Below, one piece after another: positions 57,246-64,000 of a DNA stretch of 64,000 bases. How positions within the stretch are numbered: the stretch's first letter is position 1; each line of letters begins with the position of its first letter. The DNA comes from an uncultured bacterium. Lineage in GTDB: Bacteria > Verrucomicrobiota > Kiritimatiellia > PWTM01. The position numbers and the translations under genes are program-made. The notes beneath the pieces were generated by a model, which saw nothing but the letters and a program-made list of their open reading frames with translations, was not told where the DNA came from and searched no databases. Where the stretch lies: contig CALLFZ010000002.1 of NCBI GenBank assembly GCA_938010045.1, positions 1-64,000 on the forward strand. Direction: 5' to 3'.

Positions 57246-58973
57246 TCAGCGGCCGCCCCACCGGACGCGATCGGTGAGGAAGAGCTGGTCCATATTGTTG
57301 AGCGGAAGGCCGGCGGTGAGCGGAAAATCGTTCGGCAGGCGGCCCTGCAGGATCGGGAACCAGTTTTTGTAGGGGCCGGTGAGCAGCACGCGCGCGAACG
57401 GCAGGTCGCGCGTGAGCGTGGTGAAGTAGAGTCCGCGAATGCGGATGCCGTCCGTCACGCGGTAGTCGTTCAGTTCGTAGAACTCCTCGAGCGAGATCGG
57501 CACGTAGATCGAGACGCGATCGCCGTACCAGGCTGTGGCCCACGGCATGTCGGTGCACATGGTCTCGCGCGGTTCGAGCAGGCCGCTCACGAACTTGACG
57601 AACGCGGGCAGGTAAGGCGGGTACGGGAGACCCTCGGCCGGTGGCAAGAGGCCGGCGATGAAGGGAAGCGCGGACAGCGCGACCACGCCGGCCGTCGCGC
57701 CAATCTGAGCGATCCGTAGCTGCCATTGCAGCCGGTCGAGGAGAACGAAGAAGAAGGCGATCGCATAGGCGGCCATGATCGGCCAGAAGATGTGGAAGAG
57801 CCGTAACGCGGAGTCGAACACCGTCGAAACCAGCAGCAACGAGAGCATGGAAATCGCGGCCGACCAGCGGAACCGACGGGTCTCTCGGCGGACAAAGCGG
57901 AACAGAAACGTCGCGAAGAACAACGGGAACAGCAATCCCTCGCCCTGGCGGCCGAGTTCGAAGCGATAGATTTCGGTGAAGCGACGGACCGCCTTCGCGG
58001 TCACGGCCCGCCGGATGGCGCCAAAGGTCAGCTGCGAATTCATCGTGCGATCGATCGCGTCGCCCTCGGACAGCTGGCTGTTGTGCAGGGCGGTGCGGGG
58101 GGCGTCGCCGAAGAGCGAGCCGGTCACGCGCCAGTTGCGAACCAGCCAGGGCGAGAGGGTGGCGAGCGCGATGGCCAAAAAAGCGGCGGGAGCCAGCACC
58201 CGGCGTCGGAGCGAGAACGCCAGATGCGCGAGCATGCCCGGCCACAACGCCATCGCGGCGTAGCGGGTCAATACTGCCGCGCCCGCAAACAAGGCCGCCA
58301 GAAAGAGGAAGACCGCGCCCCGGCGCGGGGACGCCTCCTCACCCAACGCATCGGTGCACCGGATTAGGAAGTACCAGGCGCCGAGCCCAAAAAACCAGAC
58401 TACCGGCAGCCCTAGGCCCGAGAGACTGTCTTCCCAGATCAGACGGCTGAGCAGGAACACGATCGTGGTCAGCCGCGCAACGCGCGTACTGAACAGGCGC
58501 CGCGCAATGCGGTAGACGAAGACGGCAGACAGCGCCACAAAGAGATGGTTAAGCGGAACGATGCACCACTGCTCGGGCGTGAATAGTTCGCCGGGTTTAG
58601 CCCCGCTGGTCGCGAACGCGCCGCGCACGGGCGCAAACGTCAGCGCCAGCAAGGCGGGGTACAGCGGCGGGTGCCTCGTGTCGGGATAGCGCTCCACTGA
58701 GACCCTCCGGCCGCGCCGTTCCATGAACCGCATCGTGTCGGGGCGGATGCACTGTGTGATCATCGCACGGTGCCGCAGCACGTTGTGGCCGAGCTGAGCC
58801 AGCTCCATGGCCTCGGCGTCCTTCAGGCCGCGGAACCTCACCGCGGTGAACCAGAGCACCACAAACCCCATCGCCAAGAGCGCGAGCACCGCCTGCACGA
58901 TCCGCAAGCCAATGCCCACGTCGATGTTGTAAATAAAGTCCTGGATTTTGACTTCGACCGGTTTCGTGTCCAT
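57246..58973 (-). CDS. GT-C family membrane glycosyltransferase (ArnT/PMT-like)
   Basis: A 575-residue polytopic protein with about 10-12 membrane helices. It probably transfers a sugar from a polyprenyl-phosphate carrier to a surface glycan or protein. The first helix is followed by the GT-C acidic loop FRGLKDAEAMELAQLGHN, then TRHPPLYPALLAL and helices typical of PMT_2/ArnT proteins (ARLTTIVFLLSRLIWEDS). The C-terminal 120 residues are extracytoplasmic. It ends 32 bases before the GspK-like gene. Confidence 0.83.
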   Translation of the reverse strand: MDTKPVEVKIQDFIYNIDVGIGLRIVQAVLALLAMGFVVLWFTAVRFRGLKDAEAMELAQLGHNVLRHRAMITQCIRPDTMRFMERRGRRVSVERYPDTRHPPLYPALLALTFAPVRGAFATSGAKPGELFTPEQWCIVPLNHLFVALSAVFVYRIARRLFSTRVARLTTIVFLLSRLIWEDSLSGLGLPVVWFFGLGAWYFLIRCTDALGEEASPRRGAVFLFLAALFAGAAVLTRYAAMALWPGMLAHLAFSLRRRVLAPAAFLAIALATLSPWLVRNWRVTGSLFGDAPRTALHNSQLSEGDAIDRTMNSQLTFGAIRRAVTAKAVRRFTEIYRFELGRQGEGLLFPLFFATFLFRFVRRETRRFRWSAAISMLSLLLVSTVFDSALRLFHIFWPIMAAYAIAFFFVLLDRLQWQLRIAQIGATAGVVALSALPFIAGLLPPAEGLPYPPYLPAFVKFVSGLLEPRETMCTDMPWATAWYGDRVSIYVPISLEEFYELNDYRVTDGIRIRGLYFTTLTRDLPFARVLLTGPYKNWFPILQGRLPNDFPLTAGLPLNNMDQLFLTDRVRWGGR

Positions 58974-59418
58974 GGCAGTCCAACCCCCCACGCTATCCGC
59001 CGTGATCCCGAAACGCAAGCGCCAAGGAACCAGAATCCCGCTCGTTTCAGCAGAACGGCGCCCCTGAAGCTGAGATGCTGGGCGAGTTCGCGGACGGTTC
59101 GGCTGGCCTCACATCGTCAGCGCAGTGGCCGCGCAGATCGAGCATGGCGTCTTCGCTGCAACGTAAGGCCGAGCGAGGCGGCCCGCAGTTGCTGGGGGGC
59201 GTGCGATTCACTTCGAGCGGGTCATCCGCACGCCGCGGGCGGTGATCGCCGTCCAGGTGGCCGCATTGAGCGGACGCATCCCCACCTCGTACACGCTCGC
59301 GACTGGGATTTCCACGCGAGCGGCTTCGTGGGGTTGGACGGCGGCTCATCCGCCGGTGGCCGCCATCGGAACTTGGGGCGTCCGACCGACGCGGCGCCGA
59401 TCGCACCGCTCCCGGCTG
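58974..59418. other. intergenic region, no gene identified
   Basis: This 445-base gap lies between the maturase stop and the glycosyltransferase start. One minus-strand frame near 59345-59228 reads RVEIPVASVYEVGMRPLNAA and ends shortly after. It looks protein-like but is too short to assign. A promoter for the glycosyltransferase operon should lie near 58974-59050. None is obvious. Confidence 0.4.
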
Positions 59419-60714
59419 TCATCGGGCGCGTCGGCCGCAGCAGTGCTTGTATTTGCGGCTGCTGCCGCACGGACAGGGCGAATTCCGAGCGGCCGGCGGC
59501 GGACCGCGCGAGGGCGCGGGCGCGGCCACGCGCGGCGGTCCCGCACGGATCTCCGCGGCCATGTGCTCGAGCCACGGCCACGCGTGATTGAAAAACCGGC
59601 GATAGGCCTCGCAGAGCACGCTGCGAGGCCGGTCGGGCTCGTCGGGCGCGGCCAGCCAACGGTGCTTCGGACAGTCCCCGCCGCACAGCGCCAGCACTTC
59701 GCACGTCCGGCAGGTCCAGGGCAGCCGCTCCGCCTTCTCCCGCCCGAACCGCATCTGCTCAGGCGAATCCACGATCTCCGCCAGCGGCGTGTCGAGCAGG
59801 TTGCCCCGCCAATACTCCGGCCACACGTAGTGGTCGCATGCGTACACATCGCCGTTCGTTTCCACGATGAGCGAGCGCCCGCACTCAGGGGCAAATTGGC
59901 AGACCGTTGCCCCGGTACCCAGCCGCGCGGCCAACGCGGACTCGACGATCTGGAGCGTTATGCGCTCCGTGTCGCGGCGGAGCCATTCGTCGAACACCTC
60001 GACCAGAAAGTGTCCATAGTCCTTCGGCCGGACGCTCCAGTCGGTGCGTCGGGCGTGTCCGGCCGGCGCCGCTCCCGGACGCCCCATCGCCAGCCCCGCC
60101 GCGCGTTCCGCTTCGTCCGCGACGCGCTCGACGATCGGAATGAACTGAATGTATCGCACGCCGAGCTCGCGGAGATGGCGGTACACCTCAAGCGGCCGGC
60201 GGGCGTTCACGGCGTGCACGGTGGTCAACACGTTGAACTCCACGCCGTGCGCCTGAAGACGCCGCAACGCGCGCACGACCTCTGCGTGGGTCGCTTCGCC
60301 ACTCCGGGTCCGCCGCTTCGCGTCGTGCGCCCACGCGGGACCGTCGAGGCTCAGACCAACGAGGAAGCGGTGCTCTGCAAGGAAACGGCACCATTCATCG
60401 TCCAACAAGACGCCGTTGGTCTGTAGAACCCATTGGATCTCGCGAGCGGGAACCATCTCCTGCGCGATGGCGGCCGCCCGCCGGTAGAATTCGAGGCCGG
60501 CCAACGTCGGCTCTCCGCCCTGAAACGCAAGCACAACGGGGCCATCCGCGGCCGCGGCCACTTGCCGGATGTACGCTCTCAGCACATCCTCCGTCATCCG
60601 CGCGGGCGTTCCCGCTGGCAACTGTGCGGCCTTGTCGAGATAGAAGCAGTAGCGGCAGGCAAGGTTGCACCGGGGACCGACCGGTTTGGCCATCAGATGG
60701 AACGGCGCCGTCAC
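59419..60714 (-). CDS. radical SAM anaerobic sulfatase-maturating enzyme with SEC-C tail
   Basis: A 431-residue cytoplasmic enzyme that oxidises the active-site Cys or Ser of sulfatases to formylglycine. The SAM cluster is C16-x3-C20-x2-C23 (RCNLACRYCFYL). GGEPTLAGLEFY and QTNGVLLDDEW are family motifs. SPASM-type cysteines follow (CQFAPEC, CDHYVWPEYWRGN, CRTCEVLALCGGDCPKHR). The last 20 residues are a SEC-C zinc motif (CPCGSSRKYKHCCG). The likely client in this window is the sulfatase at 31446-32975, 26 kb away. Confidence 0.93.
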   Translation of the reverse strand: MTAPFHLMAKPVGPRCNLACRYCFYLDKAAQLPAGTPARMTEDVLRAYIRQVAAAADGPVVLAFQGGEPTLAGLEFYRRAAAIAQEMVPAREIQWVLQTNGVLLDDEWCRFLAEHRFLVGLSLDGPAWAHDAKRRTRSGEATHAEVVRALRRLQAHGVEFNVLTTVHAVNARRPLEVYRHLRELGVRYIQFIPIVERVADEAERAAGLAMGRPGAAPAGHARRTDWSVRPKDYGHFLVEVFDEWLRRDTERITLQIVESALAARLGTGATVCQFAPECGRSLIVETNGDVYACDHYVWPEYWRGNLLDTPLAEIVDSPEQMRFGREKAERLPWTCRTCEVLALCGGDCPKHRWLAAPDEPDRPRSVLCEAYRRFFNHAWPWLEHMAAEIRAGPPRVAAPAPSRGPPPAARNSPCPCGSSRKYKHCCGRRAR

Positions 60715-60777
60715 ATGGATTCCGTACGACGAAGCGGTGAAGGCGTCAACGGCGACTCAACCCCGCGTGGCGCCCCG

Positions 60778-60815
60778 AAAACGGCGATGGGCGGGACCGT
60801 TCCGCCCCGCCCATC
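60778..60815 (-). terminator. intrinsic terminator of the Gfo/Idh/MocA gene
   Basis: On the minus strand GATGGGCGGG and CCCGCCCATC pair around a 10-base loop and TTTT follows after a short CGCCG spacer. It lies just downstream of the 60836 stop. Confidence 0.65.
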
Positions 60816-60835
60816 CCGATTCACCCGCCGCCGGG

Positions 60836-62203
60836 TCAGATGGTCCGGTATTCCCAGCCGGTTCGGTACTTCTTGTCCACGAACTGCTGAAGCTCAGGGA
60901 TGCCGGTGACCTTCAGGTTGGCCGAGTCCCAACCAAACGTCTTGCCGCGACCCGCGCGCAGCGCGAGGTTGCCCAGCAGCACCAGTTCGGTGAACCGCGC
61001 TGCATACCCGAAGTTCGAGCGCGCATAGTCGCGCGGTTTCTCCCCCCGGCAGGCCATGAAGAACTCTTTAAAGTGACCCGGCGACCGCTCGAGGGTCGGC
61101 TTCGGCTTCCCGACCGCCTGCATATGCGACTCCGGGATCAGACGCGGGCTGTCGCCGTAATCGCCGGCCGAGAGCAATCCGCCCTTCGTGCCGATGAACA
61201 GCGCGCCCGTCTTCGGCAGTTCGCGATCGGCTTCGAGAATCTCGGGCTTCGGCGGTTTCTGGCCGCCGTCGTACCAGTAGAAGTCGAAGGCCGGCTGGTC
61301 GCCCTTCGCGGGGAAGCGAAAGCGCAGCTTCGAGTAGGCCGGGAAATTGCCCTCGGGCATCTCGCCGCACTCGATCACTTCGACCTCGACCGGCGCGAGC
61401 GGATCCATCGCCCAGAACACACAGTCCATCGTGTGGCAGGCCATGTCGGCGAGCGCGCCGCCGCCGAAATCCCACCAACCGCGCCATGAGAACGGGTGAT
61501 AGACGTCCTTGCCGTTCGGCGACTTCGCCTTGTACTTCCGCCACGGTGCGGGTCCGATCCAGCAGTCCCAGTCGAGCTCCGGCGGCACCGGATCCTCGCC
61601 CTCGGGTGTCCTGACGGGCTGCGGCCAGATCGGGCGGTTCGTCCAACAGTGCGCTTCCTTGACCGTGCCGATCGCACCCTGCTGAATCCACTCGACGATG
61701 AGCCGATTCCCCTCGTTCGCATGCCCTTGGTTACCCATCTGCGTGACCTGCTTCGGATACTTTTGATGGGCGAGATACAGCTGCCGGGCCTCCCAGATCG
61801 TGTGGGTGAGCGGCTTCTCGGTGTAGACGTGCTTACCGGCCTGCAGCGCAAGCACGGTCGGCCCGAAGTGCTGGTGGTCGGGCGTGGCGACCATCACGAC
61901 GTCAAAGTTTCCGGCCTCCTTGTCGAACATTTTGCGGTAGTCCTGATAACTGCGTGCGTTCGGCCACCGCTTCGCCGCCTCGCCGAACCGCCGCGTGTCG
62001 ACATCGCAATAGCACGGACACTCGCACCCGTTGTCGAAGGCCTCCTTCACGTGCGCGGCGCCGCGCCCGCCGACGCCCACAAACGCCACGCGGAGCTTCT
62101 GCTCGTTCAGTTGGCCGCGCAGAATCGAGGGGAAGCCCCACGTCACCGCAGAGGCCGCGCCGGCAGTTTTCAGAAACGACCGTCTGGACAGTCTCGAACT
62201 CAT
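60836..62203 (-). CDS. Tat-exported Gfo/Idh/MocA family oxidoreductase
   Basis: A 455-residue NAD(P)-dependent oxidoreductase with a twin-arginine signal (LSRRSFLKTAGAASAV). The Rossmann motif is VAFVGVGGRGAAHV, and the catalytic lysine motif is YTEKPLTHT, the canonical form, unlike QKP in the 8587-9933 paralogue. WWDFGGGALADMACHTMD marks the C-terminal domain. It is probably periplasmic and acts on a glycan-derived sugar. It has its own terminator. Confidence 0.9.
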   Translation of the reverse strand: MSSRLSRRSFLKTAGAASAVTWGFPSILRGQLNEQKLRVAFVGVGGRGAAHVKEAFDNGCECPCYCDVDTRRFGEAAKRWPNARSYQDYRKMFDKEAGNFDVVMVATPDHQHFGPTVLALQAGKHVYTEKPLTHTIWEARQLYLAHQKYPKQVTQMGNQGHANEGNRLIVEWIQQGAIGTVKEAHCWTNRPIWPQPVRTPEGEDPVPPELDWDCWIGPAPWRKYKAKSPNGKDVYHPFSWRGWWDFGGGALADMACHTMDCVFWAMDPLAPVEVEVIECGEMPEGNFPAYSKLRFRFPAKGDQPAFDFYWYDGGQKPPKPEILEADRELPKTGALFIGTKGGLLSAGDYGDSPRLIPESHMQAVGKPKPTLERSPGHFKEFFMACRGEKPRDYARSNFGYAARFTELVLLGNLALRAGRGKTFGWDSANLKVTGIPELQQFVDKKYRTGWEYRTI

Positions 62204-62326
62204 CGCGTTCTCCTTGCCTGTTGAGTTGGGCGGCGGGTACGCCCTTCGGGCCCCGACGCCGATCTTCCACCCCCTATACCGCCGCGGCCGTCACGACGCA
62301 ATCTCTTCGCGGCCGGCCGCCCGGGA

Positions 62327-62806
62327 CTACGACACCGGTGGCGCGGGCTCCTCGAGGCTCTCCGGCAGGCGTTCGACAAACGCGCGGATCTCGTCGCGCA
62401 CCCGCCGATAGTGCGCGAGCGCCTCCTCGACCGTCCGCGCTGCGGCGGCCAGGCGCGGTGGATCGTCGAAACTCCGATGAACCCGCCGCACCGTGCCCGG
62501 AAACACCGGACACGTTTCCCGCGCATGATCGCAGACGGTGACCACGACATCGAAGGGACGGTCGCCAAGTTCGTCCAGCCGCTTCGACTGCTGAGCCGAA
62601 ATGTCCACCCCGGCCTCGGCCATCACCTGCACCGCGAGCGGATCGAGACCGCGCGCCTCGATCCCAGCCGACCACGCCTCGAAGAGATCGGCCTTCAGTG
62701 CACGGGTCCACCCCTCCGCCATCTGGCTGCGACAGGAGTTGCCCGTACACAGGAAAAGAATGCGCTGACGCCGGCCGGGGAAAGGAAACGAATCGCGCAA
62801 CTTCAT
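62327..62806 (-). CDS. arsC: thioredoxin-dependent arsenate reductase (low-MW phosphatase fold)
   Basis: A 159-residue enzyme reducing arsenate to arsenite. The P-loop is C20-TGNSC25-R (LFLCTGNSCRSQMAEG), and the redox pair is C92 and C99 (TVCDHARETCPVFPG). This separates it from plain tyrosine phosphatases. The ATG at 62806 fits the family N-terminus (the longer frame is rejected). No arsB or acr3 and no arsR are seen nearby. Confidence 0.9.
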   Translation of the reverse strand: MKLRDSFPFPGRRQRILFLCTGNSCRSQMAEGWTRALKADLFEAWSAGIEARGLDPLAVQVMAEAGVDISAQQSKRLDELGDRPFDVVVTVCDHARETCPVFPGTVRRVHRSFDDPPRLAAAARTVEEALAHYRRVRDEIRAFVERLPESLEEPAPPVS

Positions 62807-63002
62807 GCCGGAACTATAAGATGCGACTGGTCCTCGGGCAAGGAAGTGGCACGGCTTCGAGAAATCCGTCGCAGCAATATTCGCCCGCCGACCGGATTTT
62901 CCAAACGCCGCGCCCCCTCGCCTGGAGATTGCGCCCGGCATGTGAGGCGATGGCGCTGTGGTGGTTGTTTGGAGGGGTGGAACGAGGGGGGGCTGGAGAC
63001 GG

Positions 63003-64000
63003 TGTCACGTCCTGATTTTCGGTTGTCACTTTTTGGGGTTGGTTCCCTCTTGGTTTAGCTCCCGCCAGGGAGCGCCGTTTGCCCCCCCGCGGGGAGGCAA
63101 ACAATTTTTTCACACCGCCGCCCGATGCACCTCTGCCGGCGTCCGATCGTTCAACGCCGTGTGCGGTCGGCCGGTGGTTATCGAACCACACCGCCTCTTC
63201 AATCGCCTTCAGTGCCGCCGCTTTCCTCCGAACTCTCGCCCCCCGATCATATTCCTGTTTGAACATTCCGTTGACTCATTCCGCCAACGCATTCTCATAG
63301 CAGTACCGGTTCTCCGTTATGCTGATCTCCAGCCCCGCCGCCTACAACGTTTCAATGTAGTCCCGCGAGCAGTACGGTCCCCCCGATCCGAATGGTGGAG
63401 CGGCCGCGCCCCTTCCCGCAGAGCCGCCAACGTCCGCCGCAACGCCGCCAGACACCCTTCCGTCTCCAGCGTATTGGCCGTCGGCCACCCGACCACAAAG
63501 AAAAGATGCCTTTCCTCCGTCCGAAAGTACGTCAAATCCGCCGCATAGGCCTGGTTCGGCCTCGTGATCACCCGATCCTTCAACCGATTCCCTAACACCG
63601 GCAAACTATGCCGGCTGTGGGTCGTGTGCGGCACCCTCGGTAGCCGCTGCACTAAAAGTCCTTTTGCTTTCAATATCTCGAACAACCGCTCCCGCCCCCA
63701 TCCCGACCTACGCTTCCGGCAATGCCGGCGTCCATCGGTGGTGCAACGTCCGGCCTTCAGCCGCGGTTGCATCCGCCGCTGTGCGCGCAGTAGTTCCGCC
63801 ACAACATGCTCATCCACCTGCGCCCGCCGCCGCTGCCGGCGCGCTTTGGAAAGGTTCTGCCAACTCATCCCCACCTCCGCGCACAGCCGCCCCACCGCCA
63901 CCCGCGGTTTCATCCCAGCCCTCGACGCCGCCGCTGATGCGCTGAGGTTGAAGTTCCTTCGAACCATATGGCCGTACCCATCGGCCTACCGTCAGCGAAC
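63003..64000 (-). mobile_element. IS3-family insertion sequence, decayed, running off the window
   Basis: From about 63003, where the sequence begins TGTCACGTCCTGATTTTCGG like an IS3 terminal repeat, to the window end lies one insertion element in minus orientation. The upstream orfA and other terminal repeat are outside the window. The left boundary is inferred from the TG start and is not proven by a matching repeat. Confidence 0.6.
63110..63967 (-). pseudogene. IS3-family transposase OrfB, inactivated
   Basis: The integrase-core DDE transposase is recognisable: RLCAEVGMSWQNLSKARRQR, AYAADLTYFRTEE (first D), PLHHSDRG (second D), ITENRYCYENALAE (E), and the tail RPHTALNDRTPAEVHRAAV ending at 63110. 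It is clearly dead. The segment between LTYFRTEE and TLETEGCL has lost roughly ten residues, and a frameshift lies in the G-tract just after HSDRG. TAG replaces a codon before AAGLEIS, TGA (63278-63276) replaces one after ENALAE, and a further shift lies at NHR/PHTAL. Confidence 0.9.

Overview
The window is about two-thirds G+C and densely coded. It looks like a piece of a PVC-superphylum chromosome, probably Kiritimatiellota or another Verrucomicrobiota/Lentisphaerota lineage. I infer this from the gene content: secreted glycoside hydrolases, a Cys-type sulfatase, an anaerobic sulfatase maturase, Tat-exported Gfo/Idh/MocA oxidoreductases, and a Verrucomicrobia-like HisRS and RpoZ. No rRNA or species marker is present, so the phylum is an inference. 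FixABCX, FeoB and the radical-SAM maturase suggest an anaerobic or microaerobic polysaccharide degrader.

Layout. 1-11336 holds carbohydrate genes: a GH106-type rhamnosidase cut by the window edge, a GH2 enzyme, a wrecked sialate O-acetylesterase, and a coupled Gfo/Idh/MocA dehydrogenase plus enolase-superfamily dehydratase. A repeat-rich gap lies inside this stretch. 11603-15493 is a sufT-C-B-D operon for Fe-S cluster assembly. It converges on hisS and an HU-type gene (15503-17042, minus). After one secreted protein, 19243-26745 is all minus strand: decayed ORFs, a dead trypsin-fold protein coupled to a multi-PDZ Do protease, a second GH106-like enzyme coupled to smpB, and rpoZ with a clear terminator. 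26940-29057 is a lone TonB-dependent receptor. A 1.26 kb gap with an IS fragment follows.

30319-35536 is a plus-strand cluster: M42 aminopeptidase, sulfatase, nitrilase-superfamily hydrolase, aldo/keto reductase. 35537-36633 carries the remains of a type I restriction hsdM. 36634-41837 (minus) runs tlpA-like, aroC, tRNA-Leu, an orphan ABC ATPase, rpmB and gltA. tRNA-Ser and tRNA-Val come next, then a PPDK-like protein that has lost its catalytic parts, then fixC-fixX-etfB-etfA. Ferrous iron uptake (feoB plus a DtxR-FeoA-FeoA fusion) lies at 48863-52023. A secreted protein/ECF sigma/anti-sigma operon follows, converging on a minus-strand set of GT-C glycosyltransferase, GspK-like protein and cellulase-fold hydrolase. 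The right end has the sulfatase maturase, another Gfo/Idh/MocA enzyme, arsC and a dead IS3 element that runs off the window.

How the parts fit. The maturase at 59419-60714 would activate the Cys-type sulfatase at 31446-32975. Suf supplies Fe-S clusters to the maturase and FixX, and Feo supplies the iron. Hydrolases free sugars, and the dehydrogenase/dehydratase pairs probably process them. No complete undescribed defence or mobile system is visible. The most unusual items are the pseudo-PPDK, the dead-protease/Do-protease pair, the lone GspK in a glycan operon, and a cluster of GGGGACAGGCAC repeats.
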